Shown: positions 34,736-44,023 of the stretch, one piece after another
Layout: each line of letters starts with the position of its first letter
Numbering within the stretch: position 1 is the first letter of the stretch
NCBI RefSeq assembly: GCF_003350325.1
Contig: NZ_QLYZ01000014.1
Location: forward strand, 62,001-126,000
Direction of reading: 5' to 3'
Length of the DNA: 64,000 nucleotides
From: Vibrio rhodolitus
Lineage (GTDB): Bacteria > Pseudomonadota > Gammaproteobacteria > Enterobacterales > Vibrionaceae
Notes under the pieces: model-generated
Database searches by the model: none
What the model was told of the DNA's origin: nothing
What the model saw: the letters and a program-made list of their open reading frames with translations, nothing else
Position numbers and translations under genes: made by a program

Positions 34736-35302
34736 TTAAGACTTTTCCATTCGCGCTTTTGTTTCTGCATCCAGCAATAATCGAAATTGCTGAGTTAACT
34801 CATCATAATCAGTCTGATTTTTTCCATAGCTTAGGTTGAATGTGTAGTTGAAGTCTTGAGGATTATCACCCTGCGTGTGCTGCAAAATAGTCTCTAACTT
34901 ATCAAGTGCTTTAACCAGTCTCGCCTCTTCGGTCAATGCACCGTCATATTCCAGCCATAGAGCTAAAAGATCGGTTTGTACCTCCTGACTCAGGGGTGAA
35001 ATTAGCTGTTTAAAATCTCTTAATTCAATGGCGCTTTTATTCAAATTGGCATGTTGATTAACCGCAGAGATGTCACCACCGATCGCTTCCGCCAGATCAT
35101 GCACAATGCAGAGTTTAAGTATTTTCTCGTTGTTTAGGTGAGGGTAGTGTTTTGCAACGATCATTGCTAATAAGCATAGCCGCCATGTGTGTTCTGCAGT
35201 GCTTTCTTGTCGACCAGAAGAAGTCCAAGCGGTGCGCAGGGTATCTTTTAACTGCTCAGCATCGCGCAAAAACTGCAGAATCGAAGGAAGTTGTTCAATC
35301 AT
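34736..35302 (-). CDS. HD-domain phosphohydrolase (YfbR/HDDC2-like)
   Basis: A 188-residue soluble protein with metal-binding residues of the HD superfamily: STAEHTWRLCLLA, CIVHDLAEAIGGD, and a later Asp in VKALDKLE. This set and length match HDDC2/YfbR-like 5'-deoxynucleotidases, which remove phosphate from (deoxy)nucleoside monophosphates. It is not an HD-GYP enzyme, as there is no GYP motif. It is monocistronic and convergent with the DUF2860 gene. Confidence 0.8.
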   Translation of the reverse strand: MIEQLPSILQFLRDAEQLKDTLRTAWTSSGRQESTAEHTWRLCLLAMIVAKHYPHLNNEKILKLCIVHDLAEAIGGDISAVNQHANLNKSAIELRDFKQLISPLSQEVQTDLLALWLEYDGALTEEARLVKALDKLETILQHTQGDNPQDFNYTFNLSYGKNQTDYDELTQQFRLLLDAETKARMEKS

Positions 35303-35396
35303 GTTGTTGTGACAAGGCTATTTGTTGTTTGAGAATATAGACGCTAACACTTTTCTGTGTAATAACGAAATCAAAATCGAACCTAAAGGAAGTACG

Positions 35397-35723
35397 ATGT
35401 TAGATAAGTTATTTGTCTATGGCACTCTTGGTCCGGGACGCCCAAATGAGCATGTGATGACTGCGATAGGCGGCGAGTGGCGTGAAGGTTATGTGCTTGG
35501 TTTTCTTAAAAACCAAGGCTGGGGCTCAGAGATGGGTTACCCAGGTATTGAGCTTAATGATTCAGGCGAGCAGGTAAGAGGCTTTGTTTTTACCTCAGAC
35601 AACCTTGCGCAGAACTGGCATAAACTGGATGAGTTTGAGGGCAGTGAGTACAAGCGTGTTGCGACTCAAGTTCATCTAGATGAAGGCGGTATAGTTGAAG
35701 CATATATCTATATGCTGAGTTAG
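35397..35723 (+). CDS. Gamma-glutamylcyclotransferase (AIG2-like) family protein
   Basis: A 108-residue protein starting MLDKLFVYGTLGPGRPNEH. The YGTL-x-G substrate loop and the acidic residue in KLDEFEGSEYKR are hallmarks of the GGCT/AIG2 fold. Members act on gamma-glutamyl amines or peptides, or have unknown substrates. ATG 35397 is preferred, with AAGGA 8 nt upstream; a longer frame to 35322 lacks a ribosome binding site. Cytoplasmic. Confidence 0.85.
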   Translation: MLDKLFVYGTLGPGRPNEHVMTAIGGEWREGYVLGFLKNQGWGSEMGYPGIELNDSGEQVRGFVFTSDNLAQNWHKLDEFEGSEYKRVATQVHLDEGGIVEAYIYMLS

Positions 35724-35841
35724 TAGAATAACGACAACCATCCTTGTTTATTGGCATTTTGCTAAATTGTGAATCTATCACTTAAATTTGCGCGGTAATT
35801 GTGCTCAGATAACACAATGCATTAAACAAGGATGAACCAAA

Positions 35842-36564
35842 ATGAACTCGACTATTGAGACAATACTCTCGCACCGCTCGATAAGAAAATTTACCGCCGA
35901 ACCTATCGAAAAGAATACCTTAGATACAATTATTAACGCAGGCTTGGCAGCATCTTCGTCCAGTTTGCTGCAAGTGGTATCAATCATTCGTGTTACTGAT
36001 CAAGCCAAGCGTGACAAGCTTGCAGAGCTTGCGGGCAATCAAGCTCATGTCAGCAATGCGGCAGAGTTTTTGGTGTTCTGTATCGATTACCAACGTCATA
36101 CAGAAATTAACCCAGATGTGCAGAGCGATTATACGGAGCTCGCTTTAATTGGCGCGATAGATGCCGGGATTATGGCGCAGAACTGTTTCATTGCCGCTGA
36201 GTCAATGGGGTTAGGCGGCGTGTACATTGGCGGGCTACGTAATAACGCTCAGCAAGTTGATGAGCTGTTGGATTTACCTGCTCACACCGCAGTGTTATTT
36301 GGGTTGTGTTTGGGACACCCTGATCAAAATCCGGAAGTTAAACCCCGTTTGCCGCAAAAAGTGGTGCTGCATGAAAACAGCTATCAGGCGCTTGATCGTA
36401 GTGCTATTGATGAATACGACCAGACAATGAGGGACTATTACGCTAGTCGTTCTAACAACCAAAAACAAAGTTCTTGGTCGGGAGAGGTGACAGGTAAGCT
36501 TTCCGGTGAATCACGTCCGCATATTCTTCCGTACTTAAATGGAAAAGGGCTGCTTAAACGCTAA
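35842..36564 (+). CDS. nfsA: Oxygen-insensitive NADPH nitroreductase, NfsA type
   Basis: A 240-residue FMN flavoprotein. The N-terminus (TILSHRSIRKFTAEPI) supplies the flavin phosphate-binding Arg residues. Further features are NAGLAASSSSLLQ, MGLGGVYIGGLRNN, and a C-terminal part with DEYDQTMRDYYASR and WSGEVTGKL. This and the length fit NfsA rather than NfsB (about 217 residues). It reduces nitro compounds and quinones using NADPH. No SoxR- or MarA-type site was identified upstream. Confidence 0.88.
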   Translation: MNSTIETILSHRSIRKFTAEPIEKNTLDTIINAGLAASSSSLLQVVSIIRVTDQAKRDKLAELAGNQAHVSNAAEFLVFCIDYQRHTEINPDVQSDYTELALIGAIDAGIMAQNCFIAAESMGLGGVYIGGLRNNAQQVDELLDLPAHTAVLFGLCLGHPDQNPEVKPRLPQKVVLHENSYQALDRSAIDEYDQTMRDYYASRSNNQKQSSWSGEVTGKLSGESRPHILPYLNGKGLLKR

Positions 36565-36588
36565 GCTTGAATACTAAAAGCTGGTCGG

Positions 36589-36623
36589 TAAAACTGACTG
36601 AAACCGCCATGATTTCAGTCAGT
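36589..36623. terminator. Inverted repeat between convergent nfsA and PLC-like genes
   Basis: An ACTGACTGAAA / TTTCAGTCAGT stem of 11 bp with an approximately 9-nt loop, followed on the plus strand by a nearby T-rich stretch. Probably terminates nfsA. Confidence 0.55.
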
Positions 36624-36655
36624 AATCTTGGTTTTTTGAATAGGATAATCGACAC

Positions 36656-37534
36656 TCACTCTAAGCCAACTAGGTTTATCGAGTGATCAACAATATAACC
36701 GCTGTAGCGGCTTAAAGCTCCGTTAGGAATGGCAAATGGCAATCCACCCCAAGAGAGTTGCTCAATTTCCCGTACTTTTGGTAACAAGCATTTATCCACA
36801 AAGCTTTGCTGGGTGTAAGGAAATGATATGTAGTCATTGTCCCATTGATTAACGTTTGCTATTACCTGTTGCACTAAGCTGTGCTCATCGCAGCCAGGTA
36901 GTTTATTGGCACTGGGTAGATAATATGACGTTTTGTAGCCAGCCCGTTTGAAAACCGAAAGCTCGCCACCGTTTTTTGACTCAATAACCAACCGCTTTCT
37001 CTGATCTTTGGGAAAAAGGTGGTTTAAGTATTCGACGATTGCCTGCTTGTTGTCTGGTGTTAAGTTTTTTAAGTCCAACCATAACCGGCTGTTTGCGGGG
37101 ACAAGAGCAAGTAACTGGTCGAAATAGAACTGCATAGAGCTGTGTTCTGGATAGTGGAAAATATCGAGTGTATTCAAATTACTATCCCAAATCGCATCAA
37201 ATTCGAATGCCTGATAATAGTTAGCATACAGCTTGGCTCGGGCTGGGCTGTTAGTTCTGTGCGCGTAGACATGATCAGGCAATGTGTAGCGCTCAAAAAA
37301 CAGCGACAAGGCAATAGGATCTTCGATGCCGTAAATGTCTGCATTGGGTTTACCTTGCTCAAGAATGGCAATCACCGGTAGGTTGGTGCAGTGTGTCGCG
37401 ATCGAGACTTTTTCAGCGATTTTACAACCATAGTAGCTGGCAAATACACGTATCGGGCGCATCTTGTCACTAATGAGTATGGTCACAAGCATTGCTAACG
37501 AGAGTAGACCAATTAGAAGCTTTATTGTTCGCAT
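36656..37534 (-). CDS. Membrane-anchored PLC/GDPD-like phosphodiesterase superfamily protein
   Basis: A 292-residue protein with an N-terminal membrane anchor (about 5-23). The segment AHRTNSPARAKLYANYYQAFEFDAIWD, followed later by LWLDLKNLTPDNK and VIESKN, resembles the HR...E-x-D pattern of glycerophosphodiester phosphodiesterase-type TIM barrels (PLC-like superfamily, also FAM151-like). The second catalytic His expected in GDPDs is not obvious. The gene overlaps the upstream phosphoethanolamine transferase gene by 13 bp. It may therefore process a lipid head group linked to that reaction, which is inference. Confidence 0.55.
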   Translation of the reverse strand: MRTIKLLIGLLSLAMLVTILISDKMRPIRVFASYYGCKIAEKVSIATHCTNLPVIAILEQGKPNADIYGIEDPIALSLFFERYTLPDHVYAHRTNSPARAKLYANYYQAFEFDAIWDSNLNTLDIFHYPEHSSMQFYFDQLLALVPANSRLWLDLKNLTPDNKQAIVEYLNHLFPKDQRKRLVIESKNGGELSVFKRAGYKTSYYLPSANKLPGCDEHSLVQQVIANVNQWDNDYISFPYTQQSFVDKCLLPKVREIEQLSWGGLPFAIPNGALSRYSGYIVDHSINLVGLE

Positions 37535-39171
37535 TGTCGCTCCTTTTGATAGTGAAAGTTAAACGAGAAATCATCTGGCAATGAACGTGTCTCGCCTTTT
37601 ATAGAGTAATAGGTGAAATGTTTGACCTGCTCAGGTGGTTCAACCTTCATTCCTAAAGTAGTAAGCAGCACCTCAGGAAAGTGGGCGTTATTAAACAGGT
37701 GATGTTTATTGTCGCGATAACAGTCGATTGCTCGGGTCATGTTTTTTGCCAGTCGACCAATGGCGAAGTAAGGAATGGCGAGCTCATCCTCAATTTGGAT
37801 TGGTTGTAGACCATGTCCTTTGCCAATCACTTCGCCGTGATCGGAAAAGTAAACAAACAAGCTGTCTTGCTCGTCGGCAAACACTTCTCTGATTAAGCCG
37901 TCCAAAATAGTATCGGTTAAGTGAACGGAGCTGAAATAAGACAGTTCAGCTTGGGATAGCAACGCGTTGTTAGGAATTTGTTGGACGATTGCCTGACGAT
38001 GGTGAGAGGGTACGGTTTCGCCGTTGCGAATAGCATAGTCTGCGTGCTCGCCAGAGAGGTGCAAAACGATAAATTGTGGTTGTTGGTTGTGTTTCAACAC
38101 ATCACTGACCTTGTTAGCGGCATCACGGTCATGCCATGGTTGTCCATGCTCGCTTTTGTGAAAGACTCGCTCTGCAGAGGTCGCAACTTTAGCCGTGAAC
38201 GAGTCCCAGCGGGTATACAAGGCTTGGGTGGTAATCCATGAGGTCTGATAGCCCATAGTTCGGGCAAGATTGATGATGTTTGTATAGGTAAGCCCTTGAT
38301 AGAGTCGCTCATCGGTAGACACAAAGGAGAACGAGCGTGGCACGGACTCTCTGGTATTGGGAGCAGGAGCAAACACACCATCGATTACGCTAAATGTATT
38401 GGGCTGGCTTGTATGACGGAGCATCAGTTGTGGGGAGGCATCGATCGGATTGCCGTACATTGAGTATGCGTCGCGGCGAGATGACTCACCAATCACAATA
38501 ACGATATTTTGGGGTAGGTTTTCGGTGTCGGCTATGTCGATTTGAACATGTTTTGGCAGCTCATTGCCATATTGAATGTGACTTTTGAAACGCTCATAAA
38601 AGGTGAGTGAAGCTACTCTATAAAGGTTGTAAGCTGGCACATCTTGGTAGAGGTAGATTAAGTGCATTTTATCTTGTTGAATTAGCCGCTTTTCTTCGGC
38701 ATCAAACATCCATTTAAACACTGGTAGTGCACATAGAAGTACGAGCAAAAATAGTGAAGCCATGGCTTTTGTAAGGTTGGTTAGGGGAATGTGCGTATGC
38801 CAGAAGCAGTAAAGCCCACCAAGCGTCAACATCATAGTAGGCAGGAGGATTCTCCAATCGATCAGCTGAAAATAGCCGGTGACTTCATCCGGGTTGGTCA
38901 GCAAAATTGAGTGCATTGCGCCTGTCGCGAGAAAGCCACCTGAGATGACCAAAGACAAGATACTGGCAAGACAAGACAGTGAGAGTAAGATTTTGAGTAG
39001 TGCACTTAACCAACCAGTGAAACTCATTGAGAGCAGGATAAAACTCGCGCTAACTAGCATGTAGTAGAGTGTAAAAGGGCTGGATATCGGCATCACGAAA
39101 ACCAGTGGAACTAAAAAAGGGCTTAGCCCTATCAAAACAAATAGAATGCGACTGAGTGGGAATGTGTTCAT
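37522..39171 (-). CDS. Phosphoethanolamine transferase (EptA/OpgE-like)
   Basis: About 549 residues. Five N-terminal TM helices (about 8-175) precede a periplasmic alkaline-phosphatase/sulfatase-fold domain with GESSRRDAYSMYG, the nucleophile Thr in PNTRESVPR, HLSGEHADY and VYFSDHGEVIGKGHG (zinc ligands). Such enzymes transfer phosphoethanolamine from phosphatidylethanolamine to lipid A, glucan or another envelope acceptor. The acceptor cannot be told from the sequence. Start uncertain: ATG 39171 gives MNTFPLSRILF; longer frames start at 39183 or 39222. Cotranscribed with the overlapping PLC-like gene. Confidence 0.85.
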   Translation of the reverse strand: MNTFPLSRILFVLIGLSPFLVPLVFVMPISSPFTLYYMLVSASFILLSMSFTGWLSALLKILLSLSCLASILSLVISGGFLATGAMHSILLTNPDEVTGYFQLIDWRILLPTMMLTLGGLYCFWHTHIPLTNLTKAMASLFLLVLLCALPVFKWMFDAEEKRLIQQDKMHLIYLYQDVPAYNLYRVASLTFYERFKSHIQYGNELPKHVQIDIADTENLPQNIVIVIGESSRRDAYSMYGNPIDASPQLMLRHTSQPNTFSVIDGVFAPAPNTRESVPRSFSFVSTDERLYQGLTYTNIINLARTMGYQTSWITTQALYTRWDSFTAKVATSAERVFHKSEHGQPWHDRDAANKVSDVLKHNQQPQFIVLHLSGEHADYAIRNGETVPSHHRQAIVQQIPNNALLSQAELSYFSSVHLTDTILDGLIREVFADEQDSLFVYFSDHGEVIGKGHGLQPIQIEDELAIPYFAIGRLAKNMTRAIDCYRDNKHHLFNNAHFPEVLLTTLGMKVEPPEQVKHFTYYSIKGETRSLPDDFSFNFHYQKERQCEQ

Positions 39172-39438
39172 AGTCCAAGCCATGTGCGAGTTGCTGCATA
39201 AAAGCTGTTTAGCATGTTGCATACCAACTACACCCATCAAATAATTTCTATTTAAATTATTTGCTTATTAGTAATTTGAAACGCTGTGTTTTGCGAAGTG
39301 ACGTTGATCTGATTTGAGGTGTCGATATGAGATGCAGAATAAGAATCATGCTGAAAGAGCACGCTAGTGTGATATGTCAGAAGTTAGCTGTGATGCAGGG
39401 AAAATTGTCTCCCTGCATCTCTTTAAGACTATCGCTCA

Positions 39439-40488
39439 TTAGCTAAATGGGTTAGAGCACTCTCTTAATAGCGATGAAACATCACCAGCAGTGACACCGG
39501 GTACAGGCGTCGCGCATTTTTCTTGCTGGAGAAAGACGTGTTGGCAGGTAGTGATGGGTTCTTCAAAGCTTAGCCAAACCGTGTTCATTGAGGTGGTATT
39601 AGTGAGGAAATATTTGCCACCGATATGATCGGCAGTATTTGCCCAAATGGTATATGAAGCTTCATTTTCGTGGTACGGATTAAAACCAACGGGTACCGCA
39701 CAACTTGCCACCAGTGAGCGCGCTTGAGTTAACGCTTCATGGTGAGACGTTGCTTTGTCGGCAAATGATAAATAATAACTGGCGCGTTCAAACCTTTGTG
39801 TTGGGCTATTTCCACCTGGGGCTGAACTGATTGGGTTTTCTGTTGATGCATTGGAGTTTAGACCCCAGATGTAGCGCCAATACGCGAGTAATGTTTGTTG
39901 TGTTGCGTAGTCAGGTTCATTGGTCGCTACACGAAAATCACGGTCGTGATAGACGACAAAATTGCCTTCTTGTATTTCTATAATGGCAGAATCACCACTG
40001 CTGTCTGAGAGTGTCAAATGAAGCAGCGAAGGCATATTGGAAGGATCTGGTAAAGGCTGAGGAACAATGTTCACTGCTTGGCTACTAAAGTACTCAGCAG
40101 CTTCGTTAACGTTTTTAAACGAATCTAAGGCGAATTGAACCCAACGATTAGCGCTTAGATATTGCCCTTCACGGGTCGGCTCAGTATATGTGCCACTTTC
40201 ATCATACAAGCCATTAGCGACCAGCCCTTGATCATTGAGACCATCTACTGCCGCAAAGCCTTGAGATTTATCTCCCATTAAGCTTGAAATGCTGGAGTAT
40301 TTTGACCGCCAGTTAAATATTTGCGATTCACTAATACCAATTTCTCGCGCGTAGTCTAAATCCATTCCACGACAATTGGCCCCTGCCGGAAACGTATAGA
40401 AATAGGCATTAACAGGCCAAAGCCAATCCATATTTCGCGCCGTCATCGGCGAGTCGGCTTTTAAGTTATTGAAGATTCGTGTGCACAT
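39439..40488 (-). CDS. Choloylglycine hydrolase / penicillin V acylase family (Ntn hydrolase)
   Basis: A 349-residue protein starting Met-Cys: removal of Met exposes Cys2 as the N-terminal nucleophile (MCTRIFNN). The Arg in the TARNMDW segment, Asn residues around VANGLYDE and a late Arg are in place for the family. Members cleave linear amides: conjugated bile salts, penicillin V or N-acyl-homoserine lactones. There is no signal peptide, unlike the periplasmic PVA-type enzymes of many Gram-negatives, so it would be cytoplasmic unless the start is elsewhere. A GGAGGA lies upstream of ATG 40488. Confidence 0.85.
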   Translation of the reverse strand: MCTRIFNNLKADSPMTARNMDWLWPVNAYFYTFPAGANCRGMDLDYAREIGISESQIFNWRSKYSSISSLMGDKSQGFAAVDGLNDQGLVANGLYDESGTYTEPTREGQYLSANRWVQFALDSFKNVNEAAEYFSSQAVNIVPQPLPDPSNMPSLLHLTLSDSSGDSAIIEIQEGNFVVYHDRDFRVATNEPDYATQQTLLAYWRYIWGLNSNASTENPISSAPGGNSPTQRFERASYYLSFADKATSHHEALTQARSLVASCAVPVGFNPYHENEASYTIWANTADHIGGKYFLTNTTSMNTVWLSFEEPITTCQHVFLQQEKCATPVPGVTAGDVSSLLRECSNPFS

Positions 40489-40646
40489 GTCTTCCTCCTT
40501 GTATGCAACTATTTACAATAAGGCGGAGAGTGTTACGTGAATCAATATGAGCGGCTATTATCAAAAAGTATCACTTTGAGGCAGTTAACACTTCCTAGTG
40601 CATGATTCTCGAAATAGACCATATAACTCAATTGAGTTGTTACAGT

Positions 40647-41000
40647 TTAGATGGCTTCACTGACTAGGTAGTGCTGTACTTGTGATTGAATCGAGGCGAG
40701 CTCGCTGCTGGCTTGGTCTAGATCTTGTTGCTCTGGAGCCATGCCCTGTCTTGTCGCATGTTCAATTCTTTCTAGCGTATGAGTTACGCTATCCTCACCG
40801 ATAATTTTCAGAGTGCCTTTAAGGCTATGACTAAACAAAAATAGCTCATGCCAATCTTGTGCGGCGTTCAAGGCGCTAATTTTCTTTTCGCTATCGGTGT
40901 AGTCTTCCAAATAAGTACTTAGTAGGGCGACCATAACATCATCGTCACCATCGAGCATCGCTTTGATATTGTGAAAATCCAGCATTGATTGATCCATCAT
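40647..41000 (-). CDS. Stand-alone HPt phosphotransfer protein
   Basis: A 117-residue helical protein. The phospho-accepting His is in HSLKGTLKIIG, with the preceding YLEDYTDSEKKISAL helix typical of HPt domains. There is no kinase in the same operon, so it is an orphan histidine phosphotransfer protein that may serve a distant hybrid kinase. ATG 41000 has GGAAG 5 nt upstream; longer in-frame starts to 41057 look unlikely. Confidence 0.8.
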   Translation of the reverse strand: MMDQSMLDFHNIKAMLDGDDDVMVALLSTYLEDYTDSEKKISALNAAQDWHELFLFSHSLKGTLKIIGEDSVTHTLERIEHATRQGMAPEQQDLDQASSELASIQSQVQHYLVSEAI

Positions 41001-41200
41001 TTTTGCTTCCGTTGTAGTAAAACGTAGATGCCAAATCAAGAGAGTGCAATGTTGCATATTTTTGTCTTGAGGTATCTGAGGGCTATCGCTGAGTGCTGTT
41101 TGAATTGTAGAGGAAGATTAATGGGCGAAAATCTAGTTGCTTAGCCTGCAGCATGATGATATTTATCACTAAAATATCGGTAAATCATGGAATATAAAGA

Positions 41201-43084
41201 ATGGAAGCTGAGCAATTAGAAGTACTCAATTTCATAAGTCAACACCCTCCTTTCGATGAACTCCCTGAAGAGCGTTTACGAGAACTCGCGCTAAACGTTG
41301 AAGTGGCATACTACCGAGAAGGTAGCGACATTCTTCACTTTGGCGACACGATTCGAGATCTTTACATGGTGCGCAGTGGGGTAGTTGAGGTGTTTCGCCG
41401 TAAAGGTGAGTTGTATAACCGCATCGATGCTGGTGGTGTGTTTGGGCAAATGGGGTTGTTAATGAACAACCGGGTCCGTATGCCGGTAAAAGCGATAGCG
41501 GATACCTTAGTGTATTGCATTCCAGAGCGACTGTTTAATGAGCTGTGTGATGAGTCAGAACACTTTGCTGATTATATGGAGTTGGAAGATAGCGCTCGCT
41601 TACGTACTGCAATTTCCAATACCAAAGATGACAATGATTTCACCACGGCGAAAGCGCGTAAGATCTTAAACCGTGAGCCTGTGACATTAGAGGCGACCGC
41701 AACCATTCAAGAAGCGGCAAACCTGATGGCTGAAGAGAATGTCACCGCATTGCTAATAGTTCGCCCAGCAGAAGAGATCACCGAAGAAGATGATGACCAG
41801 CTGCTTGGTATATTGACCGATCGAGACTTGTGTATTCGAGTGATAGCGCAAGGGATCGAAACCAATATCACCGTTGACGAGGTGATGAGCACTGATGTGG
41901 TCTCGCTAGACTACAACGCGTATGTGTTTGAAGCCATGTTGACTATGCTTCGTTACAACATTCACCACTTGCCGATCCTCAAAGACAAAAAGCCAGTTGG
42001 CGTGATTGGCATGACAGATATTGTGCGTTATGAATCGCAAAGTAGCCTGCTTTTGGTAAGTTCAATCTTCCAACAAACTACGGTTGAAGATCTTGCTCAA
42101 GTTGCCGGGCAGGTTAAAGACTGTTTCGTGCGTATGGTCAGTGAAGATGCCAATGCGCATATGGTGGGGCGCGCGATGTCAGTGATCGGCAGCAGCTTTA
42201 AGCAGCGCCTTGCTGAGCTGGCTGAAATCGAATTTGGTCCCGCTCCAATTCCTTACTGCTTGGTGGCGATGGGCTCGATGGCTCGTGATGAGCAATTGAT
42301 TGTCACAGACCAAGATAACGCGCTGATCTTAGATAACAGCTATGATCAAAAGGTCCATGGTGAGTATTTTGAGCAATTTGCCAAGTTTGTCTGTGATGGT
42401 TTAGCGGCCTGCGGTTACACCTACTGCACGGGCGATATTATGGCAACTAACCCAGAGTGGCGTAAAACTCGTGCTGAATGGGAAGAGTGCTTTGCCAGCT
42501 GGATTGATAACCCAAACCCAGAGCGACTGCTTAACAGCTCAATTTTCTTCGATCTGTTAGGTGTCTATGGACGAGTGAAGTGGGCTGAGCAACTAAGCAG
42601 CTTTATTGTGCGCCGAGCTAAGCGCAATAACCGCTTCCTTGCTGCGATGGCATACAATGCCATTCGCCGCACACCGCCACTAGGATTCTTTAAAGACTTC
42701 GTGATGGAAAAAGATGGTGGTCATCGTAACTCAATCAACCTTAAGCGTCGCGGCACCGCGCCGATGGCGGATTTGATCCGTGTGCATGCTCTGGCAATTG
42801 GCTCACGAGCACAAAACTCATTTGAACGCTTGGATGATATAAACAACGCTGGGATCTTACCTAAAGGTCGCGGCATGGACTTAAAAGATGCCATGGAATT
42901 GATTTACATGGTGCGTATACGTCATCAGGCTTTGGATATTGAAAATGGTGATGAGCCTGATAACAATATTGAGCCAGAGCATATGTCCGATTTTGAGCGC
43001 CGTAACTTAAAGGCTGCGTTCCAAATTTTGAGTAATGCGCAGAGCTTTATTAAGTTCCGTTACCAAAGAAGTAGCACCAAATAA
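41201..43084 (+). CDS. Cyclic nucleotide-binding / CBS / DUF294 nucleotidyltransferase-like protein
   Basis: A 627-residue cytoplasmic protein. It has a cNMP-binding domain (about 10-130; GGVFGQMGLLMNNRVRMPVKA), a CBS pair (about 155-290; ILTDRDLCIRVIAQG and GVIGMTDIVRY), a DUF294 nucleotidyltransferase-like domain (about 330-470; GSMARDEQLIVTDQDNALI) and a DUF294 C-terminal domain (about 490-620). The order matches a conserved gammaproteobacterial family that pairs with a DnaQ-like exonuclease, as here (35 nt downstream). It presumably senses cAMP or adenine nucleotides; the catalytic target is unknown. Confidence 0.9.
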   Translation: MEAEQLEVLNFISQHPPFDELPEERLRELALNVEVAYYREGSDILHFGDTIRDLYMVRSGVVEVFRRKGELYNRIDAGGVFGQMGLLMNNRVRMPVKAIADTLVYCIPERLFNELCDESEHFADYMELEDSARLRTAISNTKDDNDFTTAKARKILNREPVTLEATATIQEAANLMAEENVTALLIVRPAEEITEEDDDQLLGILTDRDLCIRVIAQGIETNITVDEVMSTDVVSLDYNAYVFEAMLTMLRYNIHHLPILKDKKPVGVIGMTDIVRYESQSSLLLVSSIFQQTTVEDLAQVAGQVKDCFVRMVSEDANAHMVGRAMSVIGSSFKQRLAELAEIEFGPAPIPYCLVAMGSMARDEQLIVTDQDNALILDNSYDQKVHGEYFEQFAKFVCDGLAACGYTYCTGDIMATNPEWRKTRAEWEECFASWIDNPNPERLLNSSIFFDLLGVYGRVKWAEQLSSFIVRRAKRNNRFLAAMAYNAIRRTPPLGFFKDFVMEKDGGHRNSINLKRRGTAPMADLIRVHALAIGSRAQNSFERLDDINNAGILPKGRGMDLKDAMELIYMVRIRHQALDIENGDEPDNNIEPEHMSDFERRNLKAAFQILSNAQSFIKFRYQRSSTK

Positions 43085-43119
43085 TGACCAAGCAGGCAAG
43101 CGAGTAACAAGGAGTTCAT

Positions 43120-43833
43120 ATGCATATTGATACTTCAGCAACACCAGACTGGTCGAAGCGCTTTGAGCAGCTAGCTCAAACGGCGAAAGATGAGCGTTTG
43201 AAGCATTTCTATTCTCAGGGGGCATTTACTGGCGATACACCTTTGCAGGATGTCGAATTTGTCGCGCTCGATTTTGAGACCACAGGACTAAACGCCGAAG
43301 AAGATGCAATTCTAACCATAGGTTTAGTGCCGTTTAAACTTGAGCGTATTTATTGCAATGGCTCGGCACATTGGGTGGTAAACCCCAATCGTGATTTAAA
43401 CGAAGAGTCGGTCGTGATTCATGGCATTACCGATTCAGATGTGAAGAATGCTCCCCAACTTGAAGAGATCTTACTGCCGGTATTAAATGCCTTAGCGGGT
43501 AAAGTCGTTGTGGTCCACTACAAAAATATCGAGCGACAGTTCTTTAACCATGCGCTGCTAAATTGCATTGGTGAAGGCATCGAATTTCCGGTGGTGGACA
43601 CGCTAGATATTGAATGGGCAGTGCAAAGAGAACAATGCAAAGGCTGGGTAAACTGGTTTAAACGTAAAAAGCCGGGGTCAGTTAGGCTAGGGCATTCCCG
43701 TGAAAGATATGGACTTCCAGCGTATCAGCCTCATCATGCCTTGACCGATGCCCTTGCAACGGCAGAGTTATTACAAGCACAGATTCAGCACCATTTGAGT
43801 AAAGATGCAGCATTATCGTCAATTTTGCAGTGA
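43120..43833 (+). CDS. DnaQ-like 3'-5' exonuclease
   Basis: A 237-residue protein with the DEDDh exonuclease signature: Exo I FVALDFETTGLNAEEDAI, Exo II at VHYKNIERQFFN, and Exo III HHALTDALATAELL. AAGGAG lies just upstream of ATG 43120. It is cotranscribed with the cNMP/CBS/DUF294 gene; the pairing is conserved in related bacteria and suggests a joint, undefined role. It is not the replicative epsilon subunit, which lacks such a partner. Confidence 0.88.
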   Translation: MHIDTSATPDWSKRFEQLAQTAKDERLKHFYSQGAFTGDTPLQDVEFVALDFETTGLNAEEDAILTIGLVPFKLERIYCNGSAHWVVNPNRDLNEESVVIHGITDSDVKNAPQLEEILLPVLNALAGKVVVVHYKNIERQFFNHALLNCIGEGIEFPVVDTLDIEWAVQREQCKGWVNWFKRKKPGSVRLGHSRERYGLPAYQPHHALTDALATAELLQAQIQHHLSKDAALSSILQ

Positions 43834-44023
43834 AAATCGTTATTTTTTGGTAAAAAGAAAGTGCATTATACGACGCTTAGGCTTATTATCTTTGCGTCTT
43901 ATAAATGACTAATATACATCTAGTTTCATTAATTCTGAGTGATTGGATCAGATAAGAGCCATTTTCCTCAATAACAAGAATAATAAAACTTTATAGATGG
44001 TCACGTTTTTAAGGAGATAATTC

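Noticed and set aside
35322..35396. N-terminal extension of the gamma-glutamylcyclotransferase-like gene
   Set aside because: The added 25 residues do not fit the family and lack a ribosome binding site, while AAGGA precedes ATG 35397.
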